From an uncultured Muribaculaceae bacterium (GTDB lineage Bacteria; Bacteroidota; Bacteroidia; Bacteroidales; Muribaculaceae): DNA of 64,000 bases. The notes below the pieces were generated by a model, which saw only the letters and a list, made by a program, of their open reading frames with translations, did no database searches and was not told where the DNA came from. The stretch covers positions 1 to 64,000 of the forward strand of contig CANRPJ010000006.1 of the NCBI GenBank assembly GCA_947632485.1, written 5' to 3'. The translations under genes and the position numbers were made by a program. This document shows positions 45,569-55,274 of this stretch, piece by piece (the first letter of the stretch is position 1; each line of letters starts with the position of its first letter).

Positions 45569-46329
45569 CAGCTTCTTGAAGTGAGCCAGACGAGCATGGC
45601 GATTAGCACCACGAGCGCCAGGCAGAGAAACATATAGATTTGCGATGCGCTCCTGCGCTCCATGGCGAGCTGCACATCGGGCACCGAATGGAACTGGCCT
45701 TCAGAGCATTTGCGGGCCACCTTGCGCAACTTCGGCAGCGAGGTGGGCAGCGCGTCGAGCACCTCTTCGAGAATCCGGCCGTAGGCGCGGATATCTTCCT
45801 CGGCATCAGCCGGGGTGAGACGCTGCGACTGGTCGTAGCCTACGTTGAGAAGCTTGAGGTTCTGGTTATATTCAGTGAAGATGATGCTTTCGGGAGTGAG
45901 CGGACGATGAAGCAGATGGTTTTCCTGAATGTAGGCCAGGGCATCGAGCATCTGCGTCTGGAGGCGCTCCACGATTACGGGCGTGAGGCGCTTCTCATCG
46001 ATCAGGCGGCGAAGGGAATAGCCGTAGACATCGTCGGTCACGATGGCCTGCCCGATTCCGGGAATATCCTCGAAATCATTGACCATCACTATATTGGGGT
46101 GAGCCAGCTGATATCGCACCTCAAACTCCTTTCTGAGCCCGGCCTTGCGCTCGGGATCGGAGGCATACTCCTCCTTGAGAGCCATGCACATCACCCATTT
46201 GCCGTGCTTCTTCAGCGTATATACGTTGTAGAACGGTTCCTCCCATTCGGGCAATAGGGTGAGGTCTGACCATTTTCCGGTCGGATCGTTGATCGGGATT
46301 TTTTTCTCTTCTTTGCTGCTGTAGCGCAT
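45568..46329 (-). CDS. Membrane-anchored protein pseudokinase
   Basis: 253 residues with a Ser/Thr kinase-like layout: the ATP-site Lys is probably Lys 52 (CMALKEE), helix C Glu near 68, hinge about 97-103. The catalytic loop reads HRPLTPESIIF (141-151), so the HRD Asp is Pro, and the metal-binding DFG reads NVG (162-164). Both catalytic Asp residues are therefore lost, and the protein is probably an inactive binding or scaffold kinase. A single TM helix (about 231-249) closes the C-terminus. It is coupled to the GNAT-like gene downstream and starts 16 nt after serS. Confidence 0.8.
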   Translation of the reverse strand: MRYSSKEEKKIPINDPTGKWSDLTLLPEWEEPFYNVYTLKKHGKWVMCMALKEEYASDPERKAGLRKEFEVRYQLAHPNIVMVNDFEDIPGIGQAIVTDDVYGYSLRRLIDEKRLTPVIVERLQTQMLDALAYIQENHLLHRPLTPESIIFTEYNQNLKLLNVGYDQSQRLTPADAEEDIRAYGRILEEVLDALPTSLPKLRKVARKCSEGQFHSVPDVQLAMERRSASQIYMFLCLALVVLIAMLVWLTSRS

Positions 46330-46345
46330 GGCGGAGTTGTGATGG

Positions 46346-47620
46346 TTAGTTGATTATATCGAAACCGGTATATTTTCGCAGGCATTCCGGCACTACGATA
46401 CCCTCCGGAGTCTGGAAATTCTCGAGCAGCGCGGCCACGATGCGGGGAAGAGCCAGAGCTGAACCATTGAGCGTATGGCAGAGGTGGATCTTCTTGTCGG
46501 CCGGATCGCGGTAGCGGCATTGCAGGCGGTTGGCCTGATAGCTCTCGAAATTGCTCACCGACGACACCTCCAGCCAGCGCTCCTGAGCGGCGCTCCACAC
46601 CTCGAAATCGTAGGTGATGGCGGAAGTGAACGACATATCGCCGCCGCAGAGGCGCAGAATGTGCCAGGGCAGACCGAGCTTTTCCAGTAGGCCCTGCACG
46701 TGAGCCTTCATCTCCTCGAGAGCGGCATAGGAATCTTCCGGACGCTCGATGCGCACGATTTCCACCTTATCAAACTGGTGGAGACGGTTAAGACCACGCA
46801 CGTCTTTGCCATAGCTGCCGGCCTCGCGACGCCAGCAAGGACTGTAGGCGCAGTTTTTCTTAGGCAGGTCGGCGGCGGGGATAATTACATCGCGGTAGAT
46901 GTTGGTGACCGGTACCTCGGCCGTAGGTATGAGGTAGAGATTATCAAGCGTAACATGGTACATCTGACCCTCCTTGTCGGGGAGCTGGCCAGTGCCGTAG
47001 CCGGAGGCTTCGTTTACTACGAACGGGGGCTCCACCTCAGTGTAGCCAGCCGCCCAGGCTTCGTCGAGGAAGAACTGGATCAGGGCACGCTGCAGCCGGG
47101 CTCCTTTGCCTACATAGAACGGGAATCCCGCTCCGGTAACCTTCACACCCAGCTCAAAATCTATTATGCCGTATTTCTTGGCGAGCTCCCAGTGAGGAAG
47201 GGCATCGGGGCCGAGCTCAGGCATCTTGCCGCCGGTAGCGGTAACTACATTGTCGGCTGCCGTAAGACCCTCGGGCACATCGGCGCAAGGAAGGTTGGGC
47301 ACCGTGAGCAGCAGCTCGCGCATCTTCGTCTGGCATTCTTCAAGCCTCTCTTGCAGCCCTTTGGAGGCGCCTTTGAGATCGGCCACCCGCTGCTTGGCCT
47401 GCTCAGCCTCCTCCTTTTTGCCCTGCTTCATAAGGGCGCCGATGGAGGCAGCCAGCTTCTTTAGCTCCGAAGCATCGGAATCACACTTCTGCTGGAGGCG
47501 GCGGCGCTCGGAGTCGATTTCAAGAATCTCGGCTATCACGGCTCTGCCGTCGAAGCCTTTCACGGCCAGACGCGAAATAACAAATTCGGGGTCAGCCTTT
47601 ATCGTTTGAAGCGTAAGCAT
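46346..47620 (-). CDS. serS: Seryl-tRNA synthetase
   Basis: 424 residues. N-terminal long coiled-coil arm (about 25-105), then class II motifs: TAEVPVTNIYRD, CWRREAGSYGKDVRGLNRLHQFDKVE (motif 2), and NGSALALPRIVAALLENFQ (motif 3). Length is normal. It follows yqeY by 7 nt. Confidence 0.96.
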   Translation of the reverse strand: MLTLQTIKADPEFVISRLAVKGFDGRAVIAEILEIDSERRRLQQKCDSDASELKKLAASIGALMKQGKKEEAEQAKQRVADLKGASKGLQERLEECQTKMRELLLTVPNLPCADVPEGLTAADNVVTATGGKMPELGPDALPHWELAKKYGIIDFELGVKVTGAGFPFYVGKGARLQRALIQFFLDEAWAAGYTEVEPPFVVNEASGYGTGQLPDKEGQMYHVTLDNLYLIPTAEVPVTNIYRDVIIPAADLPKKNCAYSPCWRREAGSYGKDVRGLNRLHQFDKVEIVRIERPEDSYAALEEMKAHVQGLLEKLGLPWHILRLCGGDMSFTSAITYDFEVWSAAQERWLEVSSVSNFESYQANRLQCRYRDPADKKIHLCHTLNGSALALPRIVAALLENFQTPEGIVVPECLRKYTGFDIIN

Positions 47621-47627
47621 TAAGAAA

Positions 47628-48080
47628 TCAAGAATTTAAGATTGATTTAACAAGAGCGGCCACGGCGGAGCCATCGGCGCGTCCGGCCAGTTCTTTTGAG
47701 GCTGTGCCCATCACCTTTCCGAGGTCTTTGGGACCGGAGGCACCGAGGCGCTCTATAATGGCACGCACTTCCGCCTCCAATTCAGCTCCTGAAAGCTGCT
47801 TGGGCAGGAACTCGGCGATAACCTCAGCTTCGGCGAGCTCATTTTCAGCCAGTTCGGGACGATTGGCATCGGCATATATCTTTGCGCTCTCCTTGCGCTG
47901 CTTCACCATTTTCTGGAGAATCTTCACGGCAACTGCGTCGGGAAGCTCTCCTGCAGCCCCCTTGGCAGTCTTGGCCTCCAGGAATTCCTTTTTCACCCCC
48001 CTGAGGGCTTCGAGCCTCACTTTCTGGCGCGCCAGCATCGCCTTCTTGATTTCTTCGCTGACGGTATCAAACAGATCCAT
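47628..48080 (-). CDS. GatB/YqeY domain protein
   Basis: 150 residues, the YqeY fold: LFDTVSEEIKKAMLARQKVRLEALRGVKKEFLEA, KMVKQRKESAKIYADANRPELAENELAEAEVIAEFLPKQLS and GKVMGTASKELAGRADGSAV. Related to the tRNA-binding tail of GatB; exact role unknown. First gene of yqeY-serS-pseudokinase-GNAT, with TAAATTTG as a likely -7 box just upstream. Confidence 0.9.
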   Translation of the reverse strand: MDLFDTVSEEIKKAMLARQKVRLEALRGVKKEFLEAKTAKGAAGELPDAVAVKILQKMVKQRKESAKIYADANRPELAENELAEAEVIAEFLPKQLSGAELEAEVRAIIERLGASGPKDLGKVMGTASKELAGRADGSAVAALVKSILNS

Positions 48081-48267
48081 ACTTTAATCTTAATCTTAAG
48101 ACTTGCGCAAATTTACAAATTTTTTCGCTTTTATCGTCAAGTACGAGTAATAAGAGGTATAATCGGAAAGAATTTCGTAACTTTGCAGACAGCATAGACC
48201 CTCAGTCATTCTCAATAGAATATGAAGGTCTGTGAACCGCTAACTTAAAGGATATCCTGAACTTGAC

Positions 48268-50856
48268 ATGATGAAATTGAAATCAATACTTATAGCTACG
48301 ATGGTAGGACTCGGTGGGGTGCTCTCTGCCGCCGCCATGACCGATGCCGAAGTAGTAGCTTATATAAAGGCCCAGAGCGCTGCTGGAAAGTCGGAGCAGC
48401 AGATTGGGCGCGAACTGATGGCTAAGGGCGTGACGCAGGCTCAGGTGCAGCGCATTAAAGCCCAGTATCAATATCAGAATCAGTATCAAAATCAGAATCA
48501 GACCCAAAAGAAGGAGGATGCTTCTTCGTCAGATAAAAATTCCCGTACGCGTACGAGAAGCAGAATAGATTGGGATAATAAGACTATAGATACGGATAAG
48601 CAGCGCGATGCGTCGGGTAATACACAACGTAACGCGCAACGTAACGCGCAGCGTAACACGCAATATCGTAATGCCAAGCAAACGAAAGGCACTACGAATA
48701 TGCAAGGCGAAACGGATTTTTACGGGTTCCCATATTTGGATTTAGGAATAGAAAACGATAGCACGTTTATGTTTGAGGATATCCCCGACATACCTGAACG
48801 CGAGATATTCGGACATTCCTTCTTCAATAATCAGGAACTTACATTTGAGCCTAACGAAAACATGGCTACTCCACAGGATTATAGACTTGGTCCTGGTGAT
48901 GAGGTAATAATCGATATATGGGGAGCTTCAGAAGATCATTTGCGAGAAATTATCTCCCCTGAGGGTAGTATAATGATAGCTCAGTTAGGTCCTGTTTATT
49001 TGAATGGCAAGACAATACAGGAGGCTAACAAGCATATACGCAGCGCTTTTGCTCAGAAATATGCCGGTGTAGACACCGAACAGAGCGATGTAAATGTAAC
49101 TCTTGGTGAAATCCGGTCAATTCAAGTAGATGTAATGGGTGAAGTGACCGCGCCGGGTACATTCCGCCTGTCGCCTTTCTCCAATGTGTTTCATGCTCTA
49201 TATAGAGCGGGCGGTATCAATGACATAGGTACGCTGAGAAAGGTGCAGGTGCTCCGCAACGGACGCACAATCAGCACAGTGGATCTCTATGATTATCTTT
49301 TCAAGGGCAAGCAGACGGGCAATGTAAGGCTTCAGGAGGGCGATGTGATTATAGTAGCTCCGGCCGAGACGCTGGTAGAAGTGGAAGGCGGAGTGAAGCG
49401 TCCGATGTGGTACGAGGTTAAAAATGGAGAAACCTTGGCCGATGTTCTGAAATATGCCGGTGGTTATTCAGGAGGGGCTTATACGGGAATGGCTACAGTA
49501 TCTCGCCAGAATGGTAAAGAGAATGAGATGCACAATGTGGCGAGCGGAGATTTTTCATCATTTGCCATGCGCGATGGCGATCTCGTAGCTATAGGAATTA
49601 CAAATGAAAAATTTACTAACCGCGTAGAGCTCCGGGGAGCAGTGAATCGTCCCGGATTCTTTGCTTTGGATGCCGGTACCAATACGATAGGAAAGCTAAT
49701 CCGCTCTGCTGAAGGAACGAGTGATGATGCCTTCGAAGAGCGCGTAGTGATTTATCGCGAGGGTCAGGATATGATTCCCGAGGTGCTGTCGGTAAATCTT
49801 AAGGAGATACTTTCAGGTAAGGCGGCTGATGTGGCGCTGCAGAAGAATGATGTGGTCATAATCAGCAGTACTCTTGAAATCGAGGAAATGGGTATGGTGA
49901 GCATAAGCGGTTTTGTAGCCTTCCCCGGAGAGTATTCCTATGCCCGAAAAATGACGATAGAAGATCTTATCATGAGGGCAGGAGGATTGATGCAAGGAGC
50001 CTCGACCGCGAAGGTAGAAGTGAGCCGGCGCATTGATGATCCTGCGGCGGTAACTGAGTCACAAAATATTGCGCAGGTTTATAGCTTCTCGCTCGAGAAT
50101 GGCCTCGTGAAAGATGCAGCTGAGGATTTTTATCTCGAGCCTTACGATATAGTAGAGGTTCGTAAGAGCCCTACCTATATGGAGCAGCAGTTGGTGAAGG
50201 TAGAGGGCGAAGTGCTTTTCACCGGCCAATATGCGCTGCAGACGCGTAATGAGCGCCTGAGTTCGCTTATAAAGCGCGCCGGCGGAATTATTGACGGTGC
50301 TTATGTTAAGGGAGCTTCGCTAAGGCGCAAACTATCCGATGATGAGAAGCTTGCGCGCGATGAGATGTTGCGTATGGCTCGTATGAGTGCCTCCGGCGAA
50401 GACTCAATCTCGGTAGCTAAGATAGATGTAAGCGACTATTATAATGTAGGTATAAATCTCGAGGAGGCGCTTAAGAATCCGGGCAGTTATGCCGATCTTG
50501 TGCTTCGTGACGGCGATCAATTAAACGTGCCTCAGGAGGTTACGACAGTACGGATTTCCGGCGATGTGCTTTATCCTAATACAGTGGCGTATGTGCCCGG
50601 AAAGAACCTGAAATATTATATAGATCAGGCCGGTGGTTATGGACAGCGTGCCCGTAAGGGTAATATATATGTAGTCCAGATGAATGGATCTGTATCCAGA
50701 GGAAAGAAAGGCGATGTTGTAGAACCGGGTTCCCATATAGTGGTTCCAAGTAAGGAGAAGAGTAATACAGACTGGGGACGCATCTTAAGTATGTCAACAT
50801 CGTTCGGCTCGCTTGCAACGATGGCGGCAACTATCGCAAGCCTCTTCCGTAAATAA
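48268..50856 (+). CDS. Outer-membrane polysaccharide export protein with multiple SLBB domains (Wza-like)
   Basis: 862 residues. After the signal peptide a helical part (about 25-65) leads into a Gln/Asn-rich stretch (QYQYQNQYQNQNQTQ) and short NTQRNAQR-type repeats (about 65-140). The Poly_export domain follows (YRLGPGDEVIIDIWGASEDHLREIISPEGSIMI, about 205-290), then about five SLBB domains (for example VTAPGTFRLSPFSNVFHALYRAGG, VNRPGFFALDAG, VAFPGEYSYARKMTIEDLIMRAGG), and a C-terminal hydrophobic/basic end. It probably forms the export channel for a capsular or exopolysaccharide. First gene of a four-gene coupled operon. Confidence 0.92.
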   Translation: MMKLKSILIATMVGLGGVLSAAAMTDAEVVAYIKAQSAAGKSEQQIGRELMAKGVTQAQVQRIKAQYQYQNQYQNQNQTQKKEDASSSDKNSRTRTRSRIDWDNKTIDTDKQRDASGNTQRNAQRNAQRNTQYRNAKQTKGTTNMQGETDFYGFPYLDLGIENDSTFMFEDIPDIPEREIFGHSFFNNQELTFEPNENMATPQDYRLGPGDEVIIDIWGASEDHLREIISPEGSIMIAQLGPVYLNGKTIQEANKHIRSAFAQKYAGVDTEQSDVNVTLGEIRSIQVDVMGEVTAPGTFRLSPFSNVFHALYRAGGINDIGTLRKVQVLRNGRTISTVDLYDYLFKGKQTGNVRLQEGDVIIVAPAETLVEVEGGVKRPMWYEVKNGETLADVLKYAGGYSGGAYTGMATVSRQNGKENEMHNVASGDFSSFAMRDGDLVAIGITNEKFTNRVELRGAVNRPGFFALDAGTNTIGKLIRSAEGTSDDAFEERVVIYREGQDMIPEVLSVNLKEILSGKAADVALQKNDVVIISSTLEIEEMGMVSISGFVAFPGEYSYARKMTIEDLIMRAGGLMQGASTAKVEVSRRIDDPAAVTESQNIAQVYSFSLENGLVKDAAEDFYLEPYDIVEVRKSPTYMEQQLVKVEGEVLFTGQYALQTRNERLSSLIKRAGGIIDGAYVKGASLRRKLSDDEKLARDEMLRMARMSASGEDSISVAKIDVSDYYNVGINLEEALKNPGSYADLVLRDGDQLNVPQEVTTVRISGDVLYPNTVAYVPGKNLKYYIDQAGGYGQRARKGNIYVVQMNGSVSRGKKGDVVEPGSHIVVPSKEKSNTDWGRILSMSTSFGSLATMAATIASLFRK

Positions 50857-50859
50857 ATT

Positions 50860-51978
50860 ATGGCTATGAAAGAGACTGAAGATAAGGATCTCCAGGTAGG
50901 TCCGGAAGCTGAAGAGCAGGAGATAGATCTGATAGAGCTTGCCGCCAAACTATGGAAGCAGCGTAAGAAAATAGCTCTCTGGGGCCTGTATGGCGCCGTT
51001 TTGGGTCTGATTGTAGCTTTCAGTATTCCTCGTGAATATACAGCTACTATCAAGCTTGCTCCGGAGGTTTCCGATGGCAAGAGCGCTTCGGGTATAGTTG
51101 GTGCGCTTAATGCAATGATAGCAATTAGCAGCAGTGGCGGTGCCGGTGCCGGTGCCGGTGCCGATGCTGTATATCCGCAGTTGTATCCCGATGTGGTTCA
51201 CAGCACGCCGTTTGCGGTAGGGCTGTTCACTCTTCCTGTTGTCGACAAGGAGAAGAGGCGTTTTGAGCTGCAGCAATATGTAGATGAAGAGCTTTCGGCC
51301 CCCTGGTGGAGTTTCATAATGAAACTTCCCGGTAAGGCTTTAGGTGCTCTCCGAGGTAAGCCCGATTCCGGCGATGGTAAAGGTCTTAATGCTTTTGAAC
51401 TTACTCCGGAGCAGAATGCCATAAAAATGGTGCTTGATGACCGAATTGCTGCTAATGTAGATACTAAGACAGGTGTAGTTACAATCTCTGCCACGATGCA
51501 GGATCCTATGGTTGCGGCGTTGGTAGTAGACAGCGTTGCAGCGCGTCTGAAGGCATACGTTACAGACTACCGGACTAATAAGGCTCGCGAAGATCTGGAG
51601 TATGCGGAGAAGCTAAACGATGAGGCTCGTGATGCCTATTATAAGGCTCAGCAGCGCTATGCCGACTATATGGATCGCAATCAGGGTCTGGCGCTTTATG
51701 GAGCGCAGACTACTCGCGATCGACTTCAGAATGAGGCTCAGCTTGCTTTCACTCTCTATAACCAGATAGCCCAGCAGCTTCAGCTGGCTGAGACAAAGGT
51801 TCAGGCGGTGCGTCCCGTGTTTGCTACCATTGAGCCCCCTACGGTGCCTCTGAAGCCCTCTAAACCCAGTAAGTTACTGATTCTTGTTGGCTTTGTCTTC
51901 CTGGCTTGCGTAATCCAGTGTGCCTGGATTTTATTTGGTGATAATATCCGTAAGATCAAGGAGGACGTAAAAGGGTGA
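50860..51978 (+). CDS. Wzz-type polysaccharide chain-length determinant
   Basis: 372 residues. Two TM helices (about 39-58 and 340-360) flank a periplasmic domain with coiled-coil segments (EDLEYAEKLNDEARDAYYKAQQRYADYMDRN). The PEPTPLKPSKP-like motif before TM2 (IEPPTVPLKPSKPSK) is the family proline box. No C-terminal tyrosine kinase domain is attached. A Gly/Ala run (SSSGGAGAGAGA) sits in the periplasmic loop. Starts 4 nt after the export gene. Confidence 0.92.
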   Translation: MAMKETEDKDLQVGPEAEEQEIDLIELAAKLWKQRKKIALWGLYGAVLGLIVAFSIPREYTATIKLAPEVSDGKSASGIVGALNAMIAISSSGGAGAGAGADAVYPQLYPDVVHSTPFAVGLFTLPVVDKEKRRFELQQYVDEELSAPWWSFIMKLPGKALGALRGKPDSGDGKGLNAFELTPEQNAIKMVLDDRIAANVDTKTGVVTISATMQDPMVAALVVDSVAARLKAYVTDYRTNKAREDLEYAEKLNDEARDAYYKAQQRYADYMDRNQGLALYGAQTTRDRLQNEAQLAFTLYNQIAQQLQLAETKVQAVRPVFATIEPPTVPLKPSKPSKLLILVGFVFLACVIQCAWILFGDNIRKIKEDVKG

Positions 51979-52925
51979 GACTCACCTTCCTTCTGATTTT
52001 TCTTTCCTCTGTGTTGGCAACGGCTGCCCAGTCGCTGCCCGACTTTGGTGGATTGGTAAGGGCTGTACTTGGCACAGGAGGAACTGCAGATGAAGAGGAA
52101 CAAGTGTTTGATCCTGACGTAGATATCGAGGTGCTTGGAGCTACACTCGACTATATAGACCAGGCTGCCCGGATTAATAATGCTGCCTCAGCGGCTGAAA
52201 TGGTCTCGCCGGAGCGCAGGGCATCGTGGCTCGGTTCCCTGAGGCTTCCCGGTATGGCTGCCGAGGCGTTGAGCAGAGATTTTTTCCGGCCCGTACCTGG
52301 AGTTGTCACCTCCCCCTACGGCTATCGGGCGCGGTTCCGCCGTATGCACAAAGGCATTGACCTTAACCTCTCTCCCGGTGACACTGTAAGGAGCGCCTCC
52401 GGTGGCGTGGTAAAGTCGGTAGGAAACGATCGTCGAGGCTATGGACGCTATGTAGTGGTTCTGCACCCAACGGGAGCGGAGACGCTCTACGGTCATCTGT
52501 CAGCTGTTCTGGTAGCCGAAGGTGATGCTTTGGACGCCGGGTCTCCGCTCGGACTCGGAGGAAGCACGGGCCGCTCTACCGGCCCGCATCTTCATTTCGA
52601 GGTCCGTTGGGGAGGTCTTTCGCTCGATCCATCTGAATTGTTTGATTTCGGCGCTCCGCTGCGCGTTCCTGCAAAGGCGGTTACCGTTCGCGATGTGCTT
52701 GCCGCATTGACTACGGCTGAGAGCATGATGGACTCCTCCATGCCCTCAAAGGCACTTGAGATTGAGCGGGCTGCAGAGATACCCGAATATGCCGAGGTGC
52801 TTTATGGCGATACTCCCTGGTCTGTGGCATGGCGATGGCAAATACCGCTGACCCGGCTTTGGAGACTCAATGGATTAAAGCCCTTCGAGCGGCCAAAGCC
52901 CGGCACAAAACTCAGGTTGAGATGA
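51975..52925 (+). CDS. M23 metallopeptidase with C-terminal LysM-like domain
   Basis: 316 residues from a GTG that overlaps the Wzz stop (GTGA). Signal peptide to about TAAQS. The M23 domain (about 110-225) has the zinc ligands His in RRMHKGIDLNLSPG and the HLHF motif in STGPHLHFEVRW, plus TSPYGYRARF. A LysM-like segment closes the protein (GDTPWSVAWRWQIPLTRLWRLNGL). It likely cuts peptidoglycan cross-bridges. The GTG and strict overlap point to translational coupling with the export complex. Confidence 0.9.
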   Translation: MRLTFLLIFLSSVLATAAQSLPDFGGLVRAVLGTGGTADEEEQVFDPDVDIEVLGATLDYIDQAARINNAASAAEMVSPERRASWLGSLRLPGMAAEALSRDFFRPVPGVVTSPYGYRARFRRMHKGIDLNLSPGDTVRSASGGVVKSVGNDRRGYGRYVVVLHPTGAETLYGHLSAVLVAEGDALDAGSPLGLGGSTGRSTGPHLHFEVRWGGLSLDPSELFDFGAPLRVPAKAVTVRDVLAALTTAESMMDSSMPSKALEIERAAEIPEYAEVLYGDTPWSVAWRWQIPLTRLWRLNGLKPFERPKPGTKLRLR

Positions 52926-53812
52926 GATTATTGGCGTTAACAGTTTTTTTAGTCTCGTTTCCTTATTGTTTTTCTCAGTCGGCCGACAGTCGCTGTAAAG
53001 CATATATAGAGCGGTTTGCGCAGGTGGCTATGGCTGAGCAGGAGGCTCACGGCATTCCTGCTTCCATCACATTGGCTCAGGGCATACTTGAGAGCGCCTC
53101 TGGTAGGTCTACGCTTGCCACTGAGGCCAACAATCACTTCGGAATCAAATGTGGCACCGGTTGGAATGGCGAGACTACCCTTCGCTCCGATGATGTTCCC
53201 GATGAGTGCTTCAGAGCATACGAATCGCCTGAGGAGAGCTATGCTGACCATAGCCGGTTTCTGCTCCGGCCGAGGTATGCCGCCCTGTTTGAGCTTGATT
53301 CTTCCGACTATGCGGGTTGGGCGCGAACGCTCCGGAAATGCGGCTACGCTACCGATCCAAATTATGCTGCCCGTCTAATAGCGATCATAGAGCGTTATGC
53401 CCTCTATGCTTATGATTCCGGCGGATCATTGAAGGCTGCTGAGGAGAACGCTGCCTTTATAATGGACTCTCTCAGAGCTCTCCACCCCATAAGGAGAAGC
53501 CGGGGACTCCATTATGTGGTAGCCGCTCCGGGCGATACCTATAAATCGATAGCATCGGAATTGGGGCTCGATGGAGCCGCGCTTGCTGCTTTCAACGACG
53601 CTACCTGTGCGGATTGCGAGATAAGACCCTGGGAAGAGGTGTATCTCCAGGAAAAACTTGATGCCGGCCCTGAGTCGGTAGCGAAGGCTACGATAGGCCA
53701 AGATGAGTCGATGCGGAGCATTGCCCAGCGCTATGGAATCCGCCTGGCAAAGCTGAAGGAGTATAATCCGAAGGCGAAGGATAAACCCGGAACGAAGCTA
53801 AAACTGCACTAA
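52922..53812 (+). CDS. GH73-type glucosaminidase with two LysM domains
   Basis: 296 residues from the ATG at 52922, which overlaps the preceding stop (ATGA); the longer frame from 52829 lies inside the M23 gene. Signal peptide to about FSQSA, then a mannosyl-glycoprotein endo-beta-N-acetylglucosaminidase domain (about 30-170): GIPASITLAQGILESASGRSTLATEANNHFGIKC with the catalytic Glu in LES. Two LysM repeats follow (about 195-240 and 255-296). Fourth gene of the export operon, so two cell-wall hydrolases are co-expressed with the export channel. Confidence 0.9.
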   Translation: MRLLALTVFLVSFPYCFSQSADSRCKAYIERFAQVAMAEQEAHGIPASITLAQGILESASGRSTLATEANNHFGIKCGTGWNGETTLRSDDVPDECFRAYESPEESYADHSRFLLRPRYAALFELDSSDYAGWARTLRKCGYATDPNYAARLIAIIERYALYAYDSGGSLKAAEENAAFIMDSLRALHPIRRSRGLHYVVAAPGDTYKSIASELGLDGAALAAFNDATCADCEIRPWEEVYLQEKLDAGPESVAKATIGQDESMRSIAQRYGIRLAKLKEYNPKAKDKPGTKLKLH

Positions 53813-53890
53813 CTGCAAAGTTTTGGCAGTGGGAGATGATATTTTACGCTTCCTTAACCTGCTGGATTAGGCGGCCTGCTTCCTCTGGAC

Positions 53891-53898
53891 TATCTTTG
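53891..53898 (+). promoter_or_regulatory. -7 box of recA
   Basis: TATCTTTG, 33 nt before the start codon. No clear -33 TTTG at the usual distance and no recognisable LexA-type palindrome. Confidence 0.5.
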
Positions 53899-53930
53899 CA
53901 ACAGAAAACAATAAAATACTATATAGCTTT

Positions 53931-55142
53931 ATGGCAACGAAGAAAAAACCAGCAGCGTCGCGCACCCAGATCAGCGATGCAAAAGAGAAGCTGAAGGCGC
54001 TGAGCGTAGCTACCGCTCACCTTAACAAGAGCATGGGAAAGGGCGCTATCATGCGTCTGGGCGATGAGAAGATTGAGGATATCGAGGCTATCTCCACAGG
54101 CTCGATCGGTCTTGACTATGCGCTCGGAATCGGAGGAGTGCCGCGCGGACGAATCACTGAGATCTACGGCCCCGAATCTTCCGGTAAGACCACTCTGGCC
54201 CTCCATGTGATAGCTGAGGCTCAGAAAACGGGTGGCATCTGCGCGCTGATCGATGCCGAGCATGCTTTCGACCGATTCTATGCCGAGGCGCTGGGAGTAG
54301 ACGTAAACAACCTTTGGGTGTCGCAGCCCGACTATGGCGAGCAGGCGCTCGATATTGCCGAGCAGCTTATCAACTCCGGTGCTATCGACGTGCTGGTGAT
54401 CGACTCTGTGGCGGCGCTTACGCCGAAGGCTGAGATCGAGGGCGAGATGAGCGATCAGAAGGTAGGTCTGCATGCACGCCTCATGAGCCAAGCTCTCCGC
54501 AAGCTTACAGGTACCATTTCCCGCACGCGCACGAGCTGCATCTTCATCAACCAGATGCGTGAGAAAATCGGCGTGATGTTTGGCTCTCCAGAAACCACTA
54601 CCGGCGGTAATGCCCTGAAATTCTACGCTTCCGTGCGTATCGACATCAGGCCTTCCTCGATGATCAAGAGCGGCGACGATGTAATCGGTCGTCTGGCGAA
54701 GGTGAAAGTTGTGAAGAATAAGGTGGCTCCCCCGTTCATGAAGGCTCAGTTCGACATCATGTTTGGCGAAGGCATTTCGAGGAGCGGTGAGGTGCTCGAT
54801 CTGGCTGTAGACCTTGGAATCGTGAAAAAGAGCGGTGCCTGGTTCTCCTACAAGGGTGCCAAGCTGGGTCAGGGACGCGATGCTGTGAAGGGTGCTATAG
54901 CCGACAATCCGGAGCTTTTCGAAGAGCTGCGTAAGGCGGTGGTCGATGCTCTGGAGGCCAACCGCGCGGCTGCTAAATCGGCCAAGAAGCCGAGCCCTTT
55001 CCTGCCGAGCAAGGATTCTGAGCGCGTTGATTCCGACGACGATATCGATGAGACAGATGATGAAGCCGATGACGATGGCAGCGGCTACGAGGATGCCGAG
55101 GATTTCTTCGGTGAGGATCTCGATGTAGAGATTCCTGACTGA
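53931..55142 (+). CDS. recA: Recombinase RecA
   Basis: 403 residues. Walker [28 protein letters not shown], Walker [11 protein letters not shown], loop L1 and L2 regions ([49 protein letters not shown]). The C-terminal tail from about residue 360 is unusually long and acidic ([17 protein letters not shown]...[10 protein letters not shown]). In E. coli the acidic tail restrains activity. An 87-bp stretch of this tail is duplicated at 57785-57871. Confidence 0.97.
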   Translation: MATKKKPAASRTQISDAKEKLKALSVATAHLNKSMGKGAIMRLGDEKIEDIEAISTGSIGLDYALGIGGVPRGRITEIYGPESSGKTTLALHVIAEAQKTGGICALIDAEHAFDRFYAEALGVDVNNLWVSQPDYGEQALDIAEQLINSGAIDVLVIDSVAALTPKAEIEGEMSDQKVGLHARLMSQALRKLTGTISRTRTSCIFINQMREKIGVMFGSPETTTGGNALKFYASVRIDIRPSSMIKSGDDVIGRLAKVKVVKNKVAPPFMKAQFDIMFGEGISRSGEVLDLAVDLGIVKKSGAWFSYKGAKLGQGRDAVKGAIADNPELFEELRKAVVDALEANRAAAKSAKKPSPFLPSKDSERVDSDDDIDETDDEADDDGSGYEDAEDFFGEDLDVEIPD

Positions 55143-55161
55143 TACCCTATTGGAGCTTACA

Positions 55162-55203
55162 GGCGCCCCCGGCGGAGAGATCCTTCGGGGGTGCGCTTTT
55201 ATA
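55162..55203 (+). terminator. Terminator of recA
   Basis: GC-rich hairpin GGCGCCCCC...GGGGGTGCGC followed by TTTTAT. Confidence 0.75.
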
Positions 55204-55274
55204 AGGTGGTAACTGACGAAAAAATGCGTAAATTTGCCGTGCGTACAGAAAAATCAGGCAGCACAGGTTTATAG

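Noticed and set aside
44690-45637. 315-codon plus-strand ORF
   Set aside because: Antisense to the GNAT-like gene; no start signal or domain.
48600-48670. Short regular repeats that might suggest a CRISPR array
   Set aside because: They are in-frame 12-15 bp coding repeats with no unique spacers and no cas genes nearby. No CRISPR array was seen in the window.
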